Source: Wenjunlia vitaminophila DSM 41686 (GTDB taxonomy: Bacteria; Actinomycetota; Actinomycetes; Streptomycetales; Streptomycetaceae). Taken from it: 36,485 nt of DNA. Under the pieces are notes generated by a model. The model saw only the letters and a program-made list of their open reading frames with translations. It was not told the origin of the DNA and did no database searches. How positions within the stretch are numbered: the stretch's first letter is position 1; every line of letters starts with the position of its first letter. Shown here piece by piece: positions 1 through 8,000 of this stretch. The DNA is taken from positions 766 through 37,250 of the forward strand of contig NZ_KB904689.1 of NCBI RefSeq assembly GCF_000380165.1, given 5' to 3'. A program made the translations under genes and the position numbers.

Positions 1-212
1 GGGCCCGGCAGCCCGGTGTACCCGTCCCGGCAGATCCGCACCGACGCGGCCGTGCCCGACGTCACCGTGTGGTGGAGCATCACCCCGTGCACCGGGCCCC
101 ACGCGCCCTTGTGGTTGCGGTTGTGGGTCCGCCAAGACCCGACCTCGATCACGCGAAGGCCCTCGGCCTTGAGTGCGGCGAGCAGCTCGGCAGCGGACAG
201 CGGAGCGGCCAT
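1..212 (-). CDS. N-acetylmuramoyl-L-alanine amidase (endolysin), 3' part beyond window
   Basis: Reading the minus strand from an ATG at 212 gives an N-terminus of an amidase_2/PGRP-type endolysin. The stretch VMLHHTVTSG is the zinc-ligand strand of this fold, followed by CRDGYTGLPGP, as is usual in actinophage lysins. Such enzymes cut the amide between MurNAc and L-Ala to release virions. AGAGGGGG precedes the start. Only about 70 residues are visible; the catalytic remainder and any cell-wall-binding domain lie to the left of the window. Position at the end of the tail operon fits the start of a lysis cassette. The family call rests on the HHT motif and context. Confidence 0.82.
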   Translation of the reverse strand, partial: MAAPLSAAELLAALKAEGLRVIEVGSWRTHNRNHKGAWGPVHGVMLHHTVTSGTAASVRICRDGYTGLPG

Positions 213-242
213 CGACGGCCCCCTCTCTCTGGACATGACGAC

Positions 243-265
243 GCCCCGGCCGGGCGGCGCGGGGC
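243..265 (-). terminator. GC hairpin between tail gene and endolysin
   Basis: GCCCCG at 243-248 pairs with CGGGGC at 260-265, with an inner GCC/GGC pair around a GGGC loop. It sits between the last tail gene (stop at 284) and the endolysin start (212). There is no T-run on the minus side, so it may be a partial terminator or a processing site. Confidence 0.4.
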
Positions 266-283
266 GGTGGGTGATTTAGCAGG

Positions 284-895
284 TCAGAGCGAGCAGAAGA
301 CGCCGTTGAAGCTGACCCACGGCGGCTTGTTCGTCGAGCTGATCCCGAACACCGCGATGGTGCCGCCCGGCGTGATTTCGACCTTCAGCGCCAGCGTGTC
401 CGATGAGCCCGCGGAGCAGGCGACGGTCACCGGCCGGACGGCCGTCGGCCGCGCCGTGGTCGGCAACGCGGTGCTGGTCAGCGTGATGGGCGACGGCGGG
501 CTGGCTGGGTAGGTCGTCACGCGGGTGATCCCCCCACGGAACATGATCGTCGGCTCGCCGAACAGGTTGACGACCCGGTACTGCCAGTTTCCCAACACCG
601 CGGTGTAGTGCGCCCAGTTGGTCATGTCCAGTGGCACGTTCTGCCACGTGCTGGTGCCGGCCGCTACGACCACCCACGCGCTGCCGTCGTACACCGTCAG
701 CAGCCGCTCGGAGGTGAGGAACACGGTCATGCCGGCCTGCGGTGCGGTGAGTGTGGCGTTGCGCGCCGAGGCGGTGGAGAACCGCATCACGCACTGGCCG
801 ACCATGGCCAGCAGTCCTTCGCCCATGACCCGCAGGTCGGGGGCGTCGCCGTAGTCCAGGGACTCGAAGCCCTGCGCGTAGGCGTCGGTGATCAT
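284..895 (-). CDS. Putative tail-tip / adsorption protein, 203 aa
   Basis: The start is the ATG at 895, preceded by AGGAGGATT, an excellent ribosome binding site; a longer reading to 940 has none. The protein begins MITDAYAQGF and is rich in Thr, Val, Ala and Pro with alternating beta-strand pattern (TVFLTSERLLTVYDGSAWVV). The C-terminal half holds a Pro/Thr-rich segment and a final beta region ending in VFCSL. No catalytic motif is visible. It is the last gene before the endolysin, where actinophages place fibre or receptor-binding proteins. This role is inferred from position and beta-rich composition, not from recognised homology. Confidence 0.55.
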   Translation of the reverse strand: MITDAYAQGFESLDYGDAPDLRVMGEGLLAMVGQCVMRFSTASARNATLTAPQAGMTVFLTSERLLTVYDGSAWVVVAAGTSTWQNVPLDMTNWAHYTAVLGNWQYRVVNLFGEPTIMFRGGITRVTTYPASPPSPITLTSTALPTTARPTAVRPVTVACSAGSSDTLALKVEITPGGTIAVFGISSTNKPPWVSFNGVFCSL

Positions 896-902
896 AATCC
901 TC

Positions 903-1631
903 CTAGGAGATCTTGGTGGCGCGCATCCACGACCCGGCACCCATCCGCGTCGCCGTCGCAGACGCCGTCGCCTGCCCCCACCGGATCGCGCACGTCCCGG
1001 ACGAGGCCGTGGTGAGGATGCTGTACTCGGTCGCCAACAGCAGCCCGGTCGGCGACGTCCGGCGCCCGTACGTCACCGGCCCCGTGTAGCCGTGCGCGCC
1101 CGAACGCATCAGGATGTTGTCGCCGATGCCGTCGCTGGCGCCGGAGCCCGGGCCCTGGACGGCCTTGACGCCGGTCGCGCCCGGCGGCACCGCCCAGGCC
1201 GTCGTCATCAGTCCATCCGCCGGAGCGCCGACGAGCAAACAGAACTCCACGAGCCACGTGCCGGGATCAAGGAGCATGGTCAGGTGGGGGTCGTCCGTCA
1301 GTGTCGTGGCGTTCGCCCGGTCCGTGGCGATCGGCTTGTAGATGGGGACTCCCGGTAGCCCCAGGGCCGGCCCGGCGTCCGCACACCGGCCCACGGCAAC
1401 CCAGTTTCCGCCCCCCGACCGGGTCAGCATGATCCGGTCCCCGACCTGCGGCGCCGTGTACGACTCGAGCCGGCGCGCCCGGACGGTCCCGACGTCCACG
1501 GTGCCGTCGCCGCTCACCGCGGTGACGGTGGCCGTCTGCCAGTCGGATCCGCGCACCGCCGGCGTGGCCGTGCCGGTGCGCGTGGAGAGAGCGGCCACGG
1601 CGTCGGCGAAGTCCTGCTCGATGCCCGGCAT
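903..1631 (-). CDS. Tail-tip protein with OB-like domain and C-terminal beta domain, 242 aa
   Basis: The ATG at 1631 overlaps the stop of the upstream gene as TGATG, so translation is coupled. Residues about 30-85 (VTAVSGDGTVDVG ... VGDRIMLTRSGG) look like the small beta-barrel of phage baseplate/spike proteins. Residues about 110-240 are a beta-rich domain with few charges (HLTMLLDPGTWLVEFCLLVG), like the head of a phage fibre. I infer a hub-attached spike or fibre. No enzymatic residues stand out. The gene is followed within 8 bp by the next tail gene. Confidence 0.55.
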   Translation of the reverse strand: MPGIEQDFADAVAALSTRTGTATPAVRGSDWQTATVTAVSGDGTVDVGTVRARRLESYTAPQVGDRIMLTRSGGGNWVAVGRCADAGPALGLPGVPIYKPIATDRANATTLTDDPHLTMLLDPGTWLVEFCLLVGAPADGLMTTAWAVPPGATGVKAVQGPGSGASDGIGDNILMRSGAHGYTGPVTYGRRTSPTGLLLATEYSILTTASSGTCAIRWGQATASATATRMGAGSWMRATKIS

Positions 1632-2728
1632 CAGGCGTCCTCCTTCGCGCTGATCGTGGTCAGGGTGAAGCTTCCGCCGGCCAGGTCGATCGTGTAGCTC
1701 TGCACCTGGTGGAGTTCGCGGTCGCCGGAGCCGTATGTCACCCGGATCACGTCGCCGGGCTCCAGGCAGGGGTTCGGCACCGCGGTGATGTCTGCGGTCG
1801 AGGCCAGTTTCACCGAATCCCGCAGCAGCTTGTTCGCGGCACCCTGCGCGAGCGACACCGTGGTGAGCGTCGGGCTGGAGTAGAACCGCGGCACCCGTCC
1901 GAACGGCCCGAGGTAGTAGGTCGGGCTGCCGGGGTCGTCGTCCATGGCGGTCGCCGAGACGGGCGCGGAGCCGGTCTCGGTGTTCTCGCCCGAGGCGACG
2001 ACCACGTTGTGCATGCCCTCGCGGGAGTAGCCGCGCTCCGCGGAGATCAGCACGCCGCCCGGGCCCGCGTCCACGGACCAGACGATCGGCGCCGTCAGCA
2101 GGTCCGGCAGTTCGGCGACCACGACCTGGCCGTCCGCGTCGACGTACACGTCCGCGCCCACGGCGGTGGCGAGCTCGCGGACGGCGTCCCACCGGTTCGC
2201 CTCGCGGTCCCAGGTGCGCGGCCCCAGCGGCTCGTCGGACACCGAGGCGACGACGACGATCCCGGGGATCGACTCCCGCACCAGCGCAGCGATCGCGGTC
2301 ACCGCCGCAGTGTTCGCCCGGGTCGAGTACGGGGCCATGAACCGGTCGTCTCCGATGATCGCCTCGAGGCCGGATCCGGTGATGGCGACCGGGCCAAAGT
2401 CCGGATCCCCGGATACCGAGTCGACGCGGAACACCCCCAGCGGCACCGTCTCCACGGTGCCGTCCGCGTACTGGATGCCGCGGAGGATCCGCAGTCGGGC
2501 CCCGCAGATAGCCATCTCCGCTGAGGGTGTCATGGGGATCAGGCTCGTGTCCGAGACGGTCACGGTGCATGTGCGGCGCACCGCCGCCCCGCGGTCCACG
2601 GTCACCGACCCGCCGGTGTGCGGGAGCCGTACCACGGCGCCGTCGGTGCGGTGCAGCTCGACCACGGACACGAGGCGGTGGGACTGGGCATGCGCCGGCA
2701 GGAACTGAGCGCTCGGAGGCGGGTACAC
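1631..2728 (-). CDS. Tail hub/baseplate-like protein (DUF5047-type), 365 aa
   Basis: A GTG at 2728 starts a 365-residue protein 12 bp after the preceding tail gene. The pattern resembles the tail-hub (gp27/Tal-like) proteins of Streptomyces phages annotated DUF5047. It has an N-terminal beta domain (VVELHRTDGAVVRLPHTGGSVTV), a middle part with RWDAVRELATAVGADVYVDADGQV, and a late segment with LEPGDVIRVTYGSG and a terminal beta hairpin. These proteins form the ring under the distal tail protein and connect to fibres. The family call comes from memory of the pattern; order after the distal-tail-like gene supports it. Confidence 0.62.
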   Translation of the reverse strand: MYPPPSAQFLPAHAQSHRLVSVVELHRTDGAVVRLPHTGGSVTVDRGAAVRRTCTVTVSDTSLIPMTPSAEMAICGARLRILRGIQYADGTVETVPLGVFRVDSVSGDPDFGPVAITGSGLEAIIGDDRFMAPYSTRANTAAVTAIAALVRESIPGIVVVASVSDEPLGPRTWDREANRWDAVRELATAVGADVYVDADGQVVVAELPDLLTAPIVWSVDAGPGGVLISAERGYSREGMHNVVVASGENTETGSAPVSATAMDDDPGSPTYYLGPFGRVPRFYSSPTLTTVSLAQGAANKLLRDSVKLASTADITAVPNPCLEPGDVIRVTYGSGDRELHQVQSYTIDLAGGSFTLTTISAKEDA

Positions 2729-2740
2729 CTGGCCACCCCC

Positions 2741-4993
2741 TCACGTGGTGCGCTGGTGGAGCAGGAGGTCCATCACCGTCGCGTACCGGTCCAGGACCGT
2801 CTGAACGGTGTCGTTCTCCACCAAGACGTCCTGGACGGTCCAGACGGCGGACCCGGACTGGCCACCGGTCGGCTGGTCCTGCTCGACCAGGGGGAGCGTC
2901 CACTCCCGCCACGGCTCGGGCGCGTACGTGGTGACTCGGGCCGCGGTCGTCTGCCCGACCGACACGTACACGTCCGGCTCGCCCATCCGCGGGTGGGACT
3001 GCCACAGCAGCACGTCGCTCGAGGCGAGCAGGTAGCGGAGAGCATCCCGTTCGCTGTCGGACTGGGTCCACAGGACGAGGTCGCCCTCCCGGCCCCCGCG
3101 CACGTCGGAGACGATGACCGCGTTGGGTCGGCCGCGGACCCGCAACACCGACTGCTCGACCGGCTGCTGCCAGTCCGGCGCCTGCCGGATCAGCAGCCGC
3201 ATGTTGAGCTGTGGCCTCGACGGATCCTTCAGCCATGTTGTGTTGGCGTCGCCCGGCTCGAGGGTGACGGGTGGGACCGACGTTCTCGAGCCGCCCGCAG
3301 ACCCGTCGACGTTCCACAGCTCGGTCACGTACGTCAGGGGGACGCCGAGGGGCGCCTCGTAGTCCTCAATGACGATCGTGTCCGACGGGATGAGCATGTG
3401 GTCGGTCAGGCCGTCCGGGCCGCGGACCAGCGTGCGCTGGCCGCCAGCGACGCGCCACAGCGTGAGGGTCTCGCCGACGGTCAGCTCGCGAAGGATGACC
3501 TGCACGGATGCAGAGTCCGGCCGGGCGGTGACGGAGGTGAGCGGCAACATCGGCCACAGCGCCGCCCGGTCCAAGTTGATGGCGCTCGCTGCCGACGTGG
3601 CGGTCAGGGTGATCTCGACGCGGGCCTCCGCGGCCCCCTCGGGCGCCGTGAGGTCTTCGGAGACCGACCACCAGCCGGGGGTGGGCATCGTGCCGGGCGT
3701 GCCCGCCGTCACGCCGAGATCCGCGCCCGAGCCGTCCCACCAGTGCACGTTGAGGAGGATCTGCCAGCCGCCCGCCCCCACTTGGGCGACGACCGCGATC
3801 CGCCACGACTGGCCGCCGGCGTTCGCCGGCACCGCGTAGGTTCCGGAGTGTAGGACGCTGGCGCCGATCGTCGGCGAGGAGACCGCGAGGGAGTACGAGT
3901 CGTACCGGGCGACCGCGCCCCACGGGGTGGACCTGGCGATCGCTGCCGGGCCCGACACCACCGCCCACTGGCCGACGCCCTGCTCGAAGTTCCAGTCCTC
4001 GTGGGTCAGCACGTTCCCGGTGCGCCCCAGATTGGCCGTGGCCACGGCGACGGTGCCGACGTATGCGCCCTCCGTGCGCACGACCTGCCCCGCGGTGCCG
4101 CCGGTGATGCCGACGGCGAGGCCGGCCGTGGCCGCGCCTGGGGGAGCCACCCCCGACGCGATCTGCCGGTACGTACCCGTCCCCGGCGCCGCGAGCACCG
4201 ATCGTTTGGCCAGCAGTAGGACGCCGGCCCCATCGAAGAATCGCAGCTCCACCCACGTCGAGGAGCCGGCGCCGGGCGGGGAAAGGTAGGCGAACCCCGC
4301 ATAGTCGACACCAGCCGTGACCGCGGGCCGCTCGACGCACTCGGCGTCCGCGTTCCCGGCGGCCGTGACCGTGAGCGCCACCTGCTCGCCGCCGGCGTAG
4401 TACCAGGTCGCCGGCCACACCGACGCCGGCGCAACTCTGCTGAGCGTGCAGTTCGTGCCGGCCGCCCAGGCGCTGAGGTCGAGTTCGCCGCCGGACTCGG
4501 CGTTGAACGAGAGCAGGTTGCCCGTCGACCGCAGCGGCCAGCCGAGGTACACGTTCTCGAAGGCGTGGACGACCCCCGGCGCCGCGGGGGTCATCGACGA
4601 CAGCACCACCTGCGCCGACGCCGTATCCGCCGGGGCGATGCCCGCCACCGAGACGCGGTGCCACGATGCTGACGCCGAGGCGGTGGTCAGCGACCACGTG
4701 ATGCCGATCTCCACGCCGACCGCGTTGAGCCACCGGATCCCGATGCGCTCTGGCAAGGTCGCGCTCGAGGCGTCGGCGAACGTCCAATACAACTCGCCGA
4801 CGACCACCGGGTAGCTGGCGACGGTGCGGGCCCGCATCTCCCCGGCCGCCACCGACGTCAGCCGCAGCGTCCCGTCGCCACTCCGCCCCCCGGTGCCGCG
4901 GCTGATCGTGCAGTTCAGCAGCGACGTCCACCCGGAGGTGTTCGGGTCGATCGTCTCTGTCGTCGGCGACAGGAAGTTCCCCGGGATCGCCAC
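2741..4993 (-). CDS. Minor tail protein with three carbohydrate-binding-like jelly rolls and distal-tail-like end, 750 aa
   Basis: The start is GTG at 4993 with GAGGAGGTAGGT in front. Three modules of about 150-170 residues begin alike: GNFLSP (about residue 5), GNLLSFNAES (about 158) and GNVLTHEDWNFE (about 325). Each continues with W-rich beta strands typical of CBM4/9-like jelly rolls. The last about 250 residues (from LTSVTARPDSASVQV) differ and look like a minor-tail or distal-tail domain. Host surface glycan binding is inferred from the jelly-roll pattern. The gene lies directly downstream of the tape measure, where the distal tail gene is expected, so this may be a distal tail protein enlarged by binding modules. 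Confidence 0.6.
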   Translation of the reverse strand: MAIPGNFLSPTTETIDPNTSGWTSLLNCTISRGTGGRSGDGTLRLTSVAAGEMRARTVASYPVVVGELYWTFADASSATLPERIGIRWLNAVGVEIGITWSLTTASASASWHRVSVAGIAPADTASAQVVLSSMTPAAPGVVHAFENVYLGWPLRSTGNLLSFNAESGGELDLSAWAAGTNCTLSRVAPASVWPATWYYAGGEQVALTVTAAGNADAECVERPAVTAGVDYAGFAYLSPPGAGSSTWVELRFFDGAGVLLLAKRSVLAAPGTGTYRQIASGVAPPGAATAGLAVGITGGTAGQVVRTEGAYVGTVAVATANLGRTGNVLTHEDWNFEQGVGQWAVVSGPAAIARSTPWGAVARYDSYSLAVSSPTIGASVLHSGTYAVPANAGGQSWRIAVVAQVGAGGWQILLNVHWWDGSGADLGVTAGTPGTMPTPGWWSVSEDLTAPEGAAEARVEITLTATSAASAINLDRAALWPMLPLTSVTARPDSASVQVILRELTVGETLTLWRVAGGQRTLVRGPDGLTDHMLIPSDTIVIEDYEAPLGVPLTYVTELWNVDGSAGGSRTSVPPVTLEPGDANTTWLKDPSRPQLNMRLLIRQAPDWQQPVEQSVLRVRGRPNAVIVSDVRGGREGDLVLWTQSDSERDALRYLLASSDVLLWQSHPRMGEPDVYVSVGQTTAARVTTYAPEPWREWTLPLVEQDQPTGGQSGSAVWTVQDVLVENDTVQTVLDRYATVMDLLLHQRTT

Positions 4994-5003
4994 ACCTACC
5001 TCC

Positions 5004-8000
5004 TCACCGTGCTCGGATGGTGGAGACGAGGCGCCCGGTCGCGGCGCGCACCTCGGCCCTGGCGATGTCGGTGATCTCGCGGTCGCCGACGTAGACGTGA
5101 ACGGATAGGTCGCCCAGGTCCGGGGCGGCGGCGGCCCGGTTGGCGGCGATCGACAGCAACGCCCGTTCCTGCTGGTGCGTGATGACCGCCTCGGGGCGCC
5201 CGGTGCCGTTGTAGGCCAGGGACAGGCCCTCCGGCAGGTAGCCGCCCGAGTCGTACCAGTGCGGCGACCGGGACTGCCACATCGCCCAGGCGCCCGCCGG
5301 CGACCGGTAGTCCGGGCGCGCCCGGATGTACCCCAAGCCCCACTTGATCTGGGTGGCCGGGTTGGTGCGCCAGTCCTTCCCCTGCGCGGCCATCTTCCAG
5401 TCCGGCAGGGACTGCGGGATGCCGTAGGCCCCCGAGGAGGGGTTGCGGGCGTTCCACCGCCACCCCGACTCGGCCTCCCACAGCCTCCGCAGCGGGGGCC
5501 ACTGGTCGCGGCCCCAGCCGTAGTTGGACAGGATGCTGCGGGCGTACCGCTGCGCCGCCTCCGGGCTGCGCGACCCGAGACCGGTGACCTTGCCCTGGAG
5601 GTAGGGCAGCGGGTCCACGGCGCGCGGCCCCCGGCGCGCCTCCAGGTGGAGGTGCGGCCCGGTGACGTTGCCGGTCGCCCCGACCCGGCCGATCGTCTGG
5701 CCGGCCTTCACCGGGAACCCGAAGTCGGCGTCGATCGCGGACAGGTGGGCGTAGAGGCTGGAGAGGTTCCCCCCATGCGAGATCTCGATGTGCTTGCCGT
5801 ACGAGCCGCCGGAGGTTGCTCGGGTGATCGAGCCGTCGGCGACCGCCCGCACCGGGGTGCCGGTCGGCGCCACGATGTCCAGGCCGGTGTGCTGGCCGCT
5901 GGCCCACATCGAGCCGCGCGCGCCGAAGCGCGTCCCGAAGCGGCCACCGATCACCGGGTTGAGCCACTCTCCGACCCAGCCGTCGACACTGGACCCGAGC
6001 AAGCTCGTCACGGCGTCGACGAGCCGCGACTTCAGGCCGCTGATCATCATGGTCGGGATGCGGCCGATCATCCGCGCCCACTGCGACGACCCGATGTCCC
6101 GGATCCGGTCGCGGACCGGCCCGATCAGCCGATCCCACACCTTGCCGGGGTCCGTCATCAAGTCGACGCCGCTCTTCGCCCACCCCGTCACGGTCCCGGC
6201 GACGCCCTTCGTCCAGTCCCAGGCGCCGCCGATGATGCCTCCGTCGGCGAGGAGCTGGGTGCCGGCGGCCTCCCACAGGGCGCGCGCCCTGGGCCGGTAC
6301 CGCGGGTCGGTCGGGATGACGTACTCCGGGTGCCGCGGGTTCCCCTCGCCGACGATTGCCGTCGGCCGGGAGGTGACCATCGGCGCGGCCGGCCCCCACC
6401 CGGGGCCCACTGTGCCGCCGGCGGCGAGCAGCTTCGGTGCCTTTGGCAACTTCGAAAGACCCACGAAGGAAGCGACTTTGTCCCAGACGGCCTTGATGCC
6501 CCGCGTGTACACAGCGCCAATGACAAAATTTACGGGCCCCTTGGTGACGTCCTTGATCTTGCCCCAGGCTTTCTTGATCGCCTCCTTTGCGGAATTGAAT
6601 GCGTCGCCCACCAGGCGGACCGCCGTCTTGATTTGCGTAAAGACTGGACTCAGCCCCTTGGACCATGCGGTACTGAGGGTGTCCCGGATTCCCTGGAAAA
6701 CAGGAACGATTGCCTTATCGAGCAGCCAGCCGAATGCATCGCCTAGGGCATCAAGGGCGCCTTCAGCGAGGCCGAAGTAGAACTTGACGACGTAGGTGTA
6801 CCACCACGAGAAGACTTGGCCGATGCCTTCGAATGCCGGCTTTATGACCATCTTCCACAATGTGCCGGCGGCATCTCCGATGGCGGTGAACACGGGACCG
6901 ATTGACTCTTCCCACAGCCACGTGGCGGCTGCGCCGATCGCCGTGAAAACTGGTTCGATTACTGTGTCCCAGAGAGTGGACACGGCGCTCCCCAGGGCCT
7001 GTACCGCAACGACCATCGGGGCGAGCGCCAGCGTCACCACCACGGTGAACAGCGTCTTTGCGATGATGCCGATGGCGTCGAACGCAGGCATCAGGATGGT
7101 CTTCCACAGCCACGTAGCGGCATTCCCCACCGCCTGAAGCGCAATCCAGATGCCCTCCAGTGCCGGCTTGAGGATACGAGTCCACGCGAATTCCGCAGCG
7201 ACCTGGATACCGTGCCAGGCAGCCTGAACGCCCTTCCTGAACCAGCCCCACCGCTTGTAGGCGTAGATGACAGCGGCGACCACGGCGACGATCGCCGTGA
7301 CCAACAGCATCAGCGGATTCGCTCGGGTAACCACGTTGAACACGACCATGGCCAGCGTCCACACACGCGTGGCCACGAACGCAAGGTACATGCCCTGAAT
7401 CACCCACGGCAGCGTTTCCGCGATGGACGCTATCCCGCGCGCTATCGCCCCCAGAACCTCCATCACCGGCCCGGACAACGGCTCCAGAGCGTGCGCCACC
7501 TCGAACAGAGAATGGCCGATGTCGCCGAGGAATTCGGCGACGATGGGGGCCTGCTCAGCGCTGTACTCCAGGAACCGCTCGAATCCCGGGCTACCCCGCA
7601 ACCCGACGCCCCAATTGGCGAAACGCCCGGTGATCCGCTGCATGGTCTCGGATATCGAGTCCATGTGCGGCAGGAACGCGCCGACCACGCCCATCATGCC
7701 CTTGAAGACGTTCCCGAACGCCGTCCCGACGCCGACGATCGCCGGTCGGACCGAGTCGGTCAGGTCGCGGCGGAAGGTCTGCCACCACGGCTTGTCGAAG
7801 CCGCGGGACGCCCGGTCCTGCACCTCGCCGACCCCTTCCGCCGCCTCGTGCACCAGCGGGGTCAGAGCCGGCAGCGAGTCCCGCAGGCCGTCCAGGGCTC
7901 GGGTGAACAGGGGCATGACGTCCGGCTGGAGGCTCTTCGACCAGTCGCCGAATCCCGCCTTGAGGTCCATGAGCGCGTCGAACGTCGTCCGCGCCGACGG

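Noticed and set aside
903-3317. 804-codon minus-strand frame
   Set aside because: Only its last 242 codons are the real tail-tip gene; the upstream part is an alternative frame of the two preceding tail genes.
2618-3853. 411-codon plus-strand frame
   Set aside because: Antisense to the 750-aa tail protein; composition is Arg/Gly-rich shadow type with no domain pattern.
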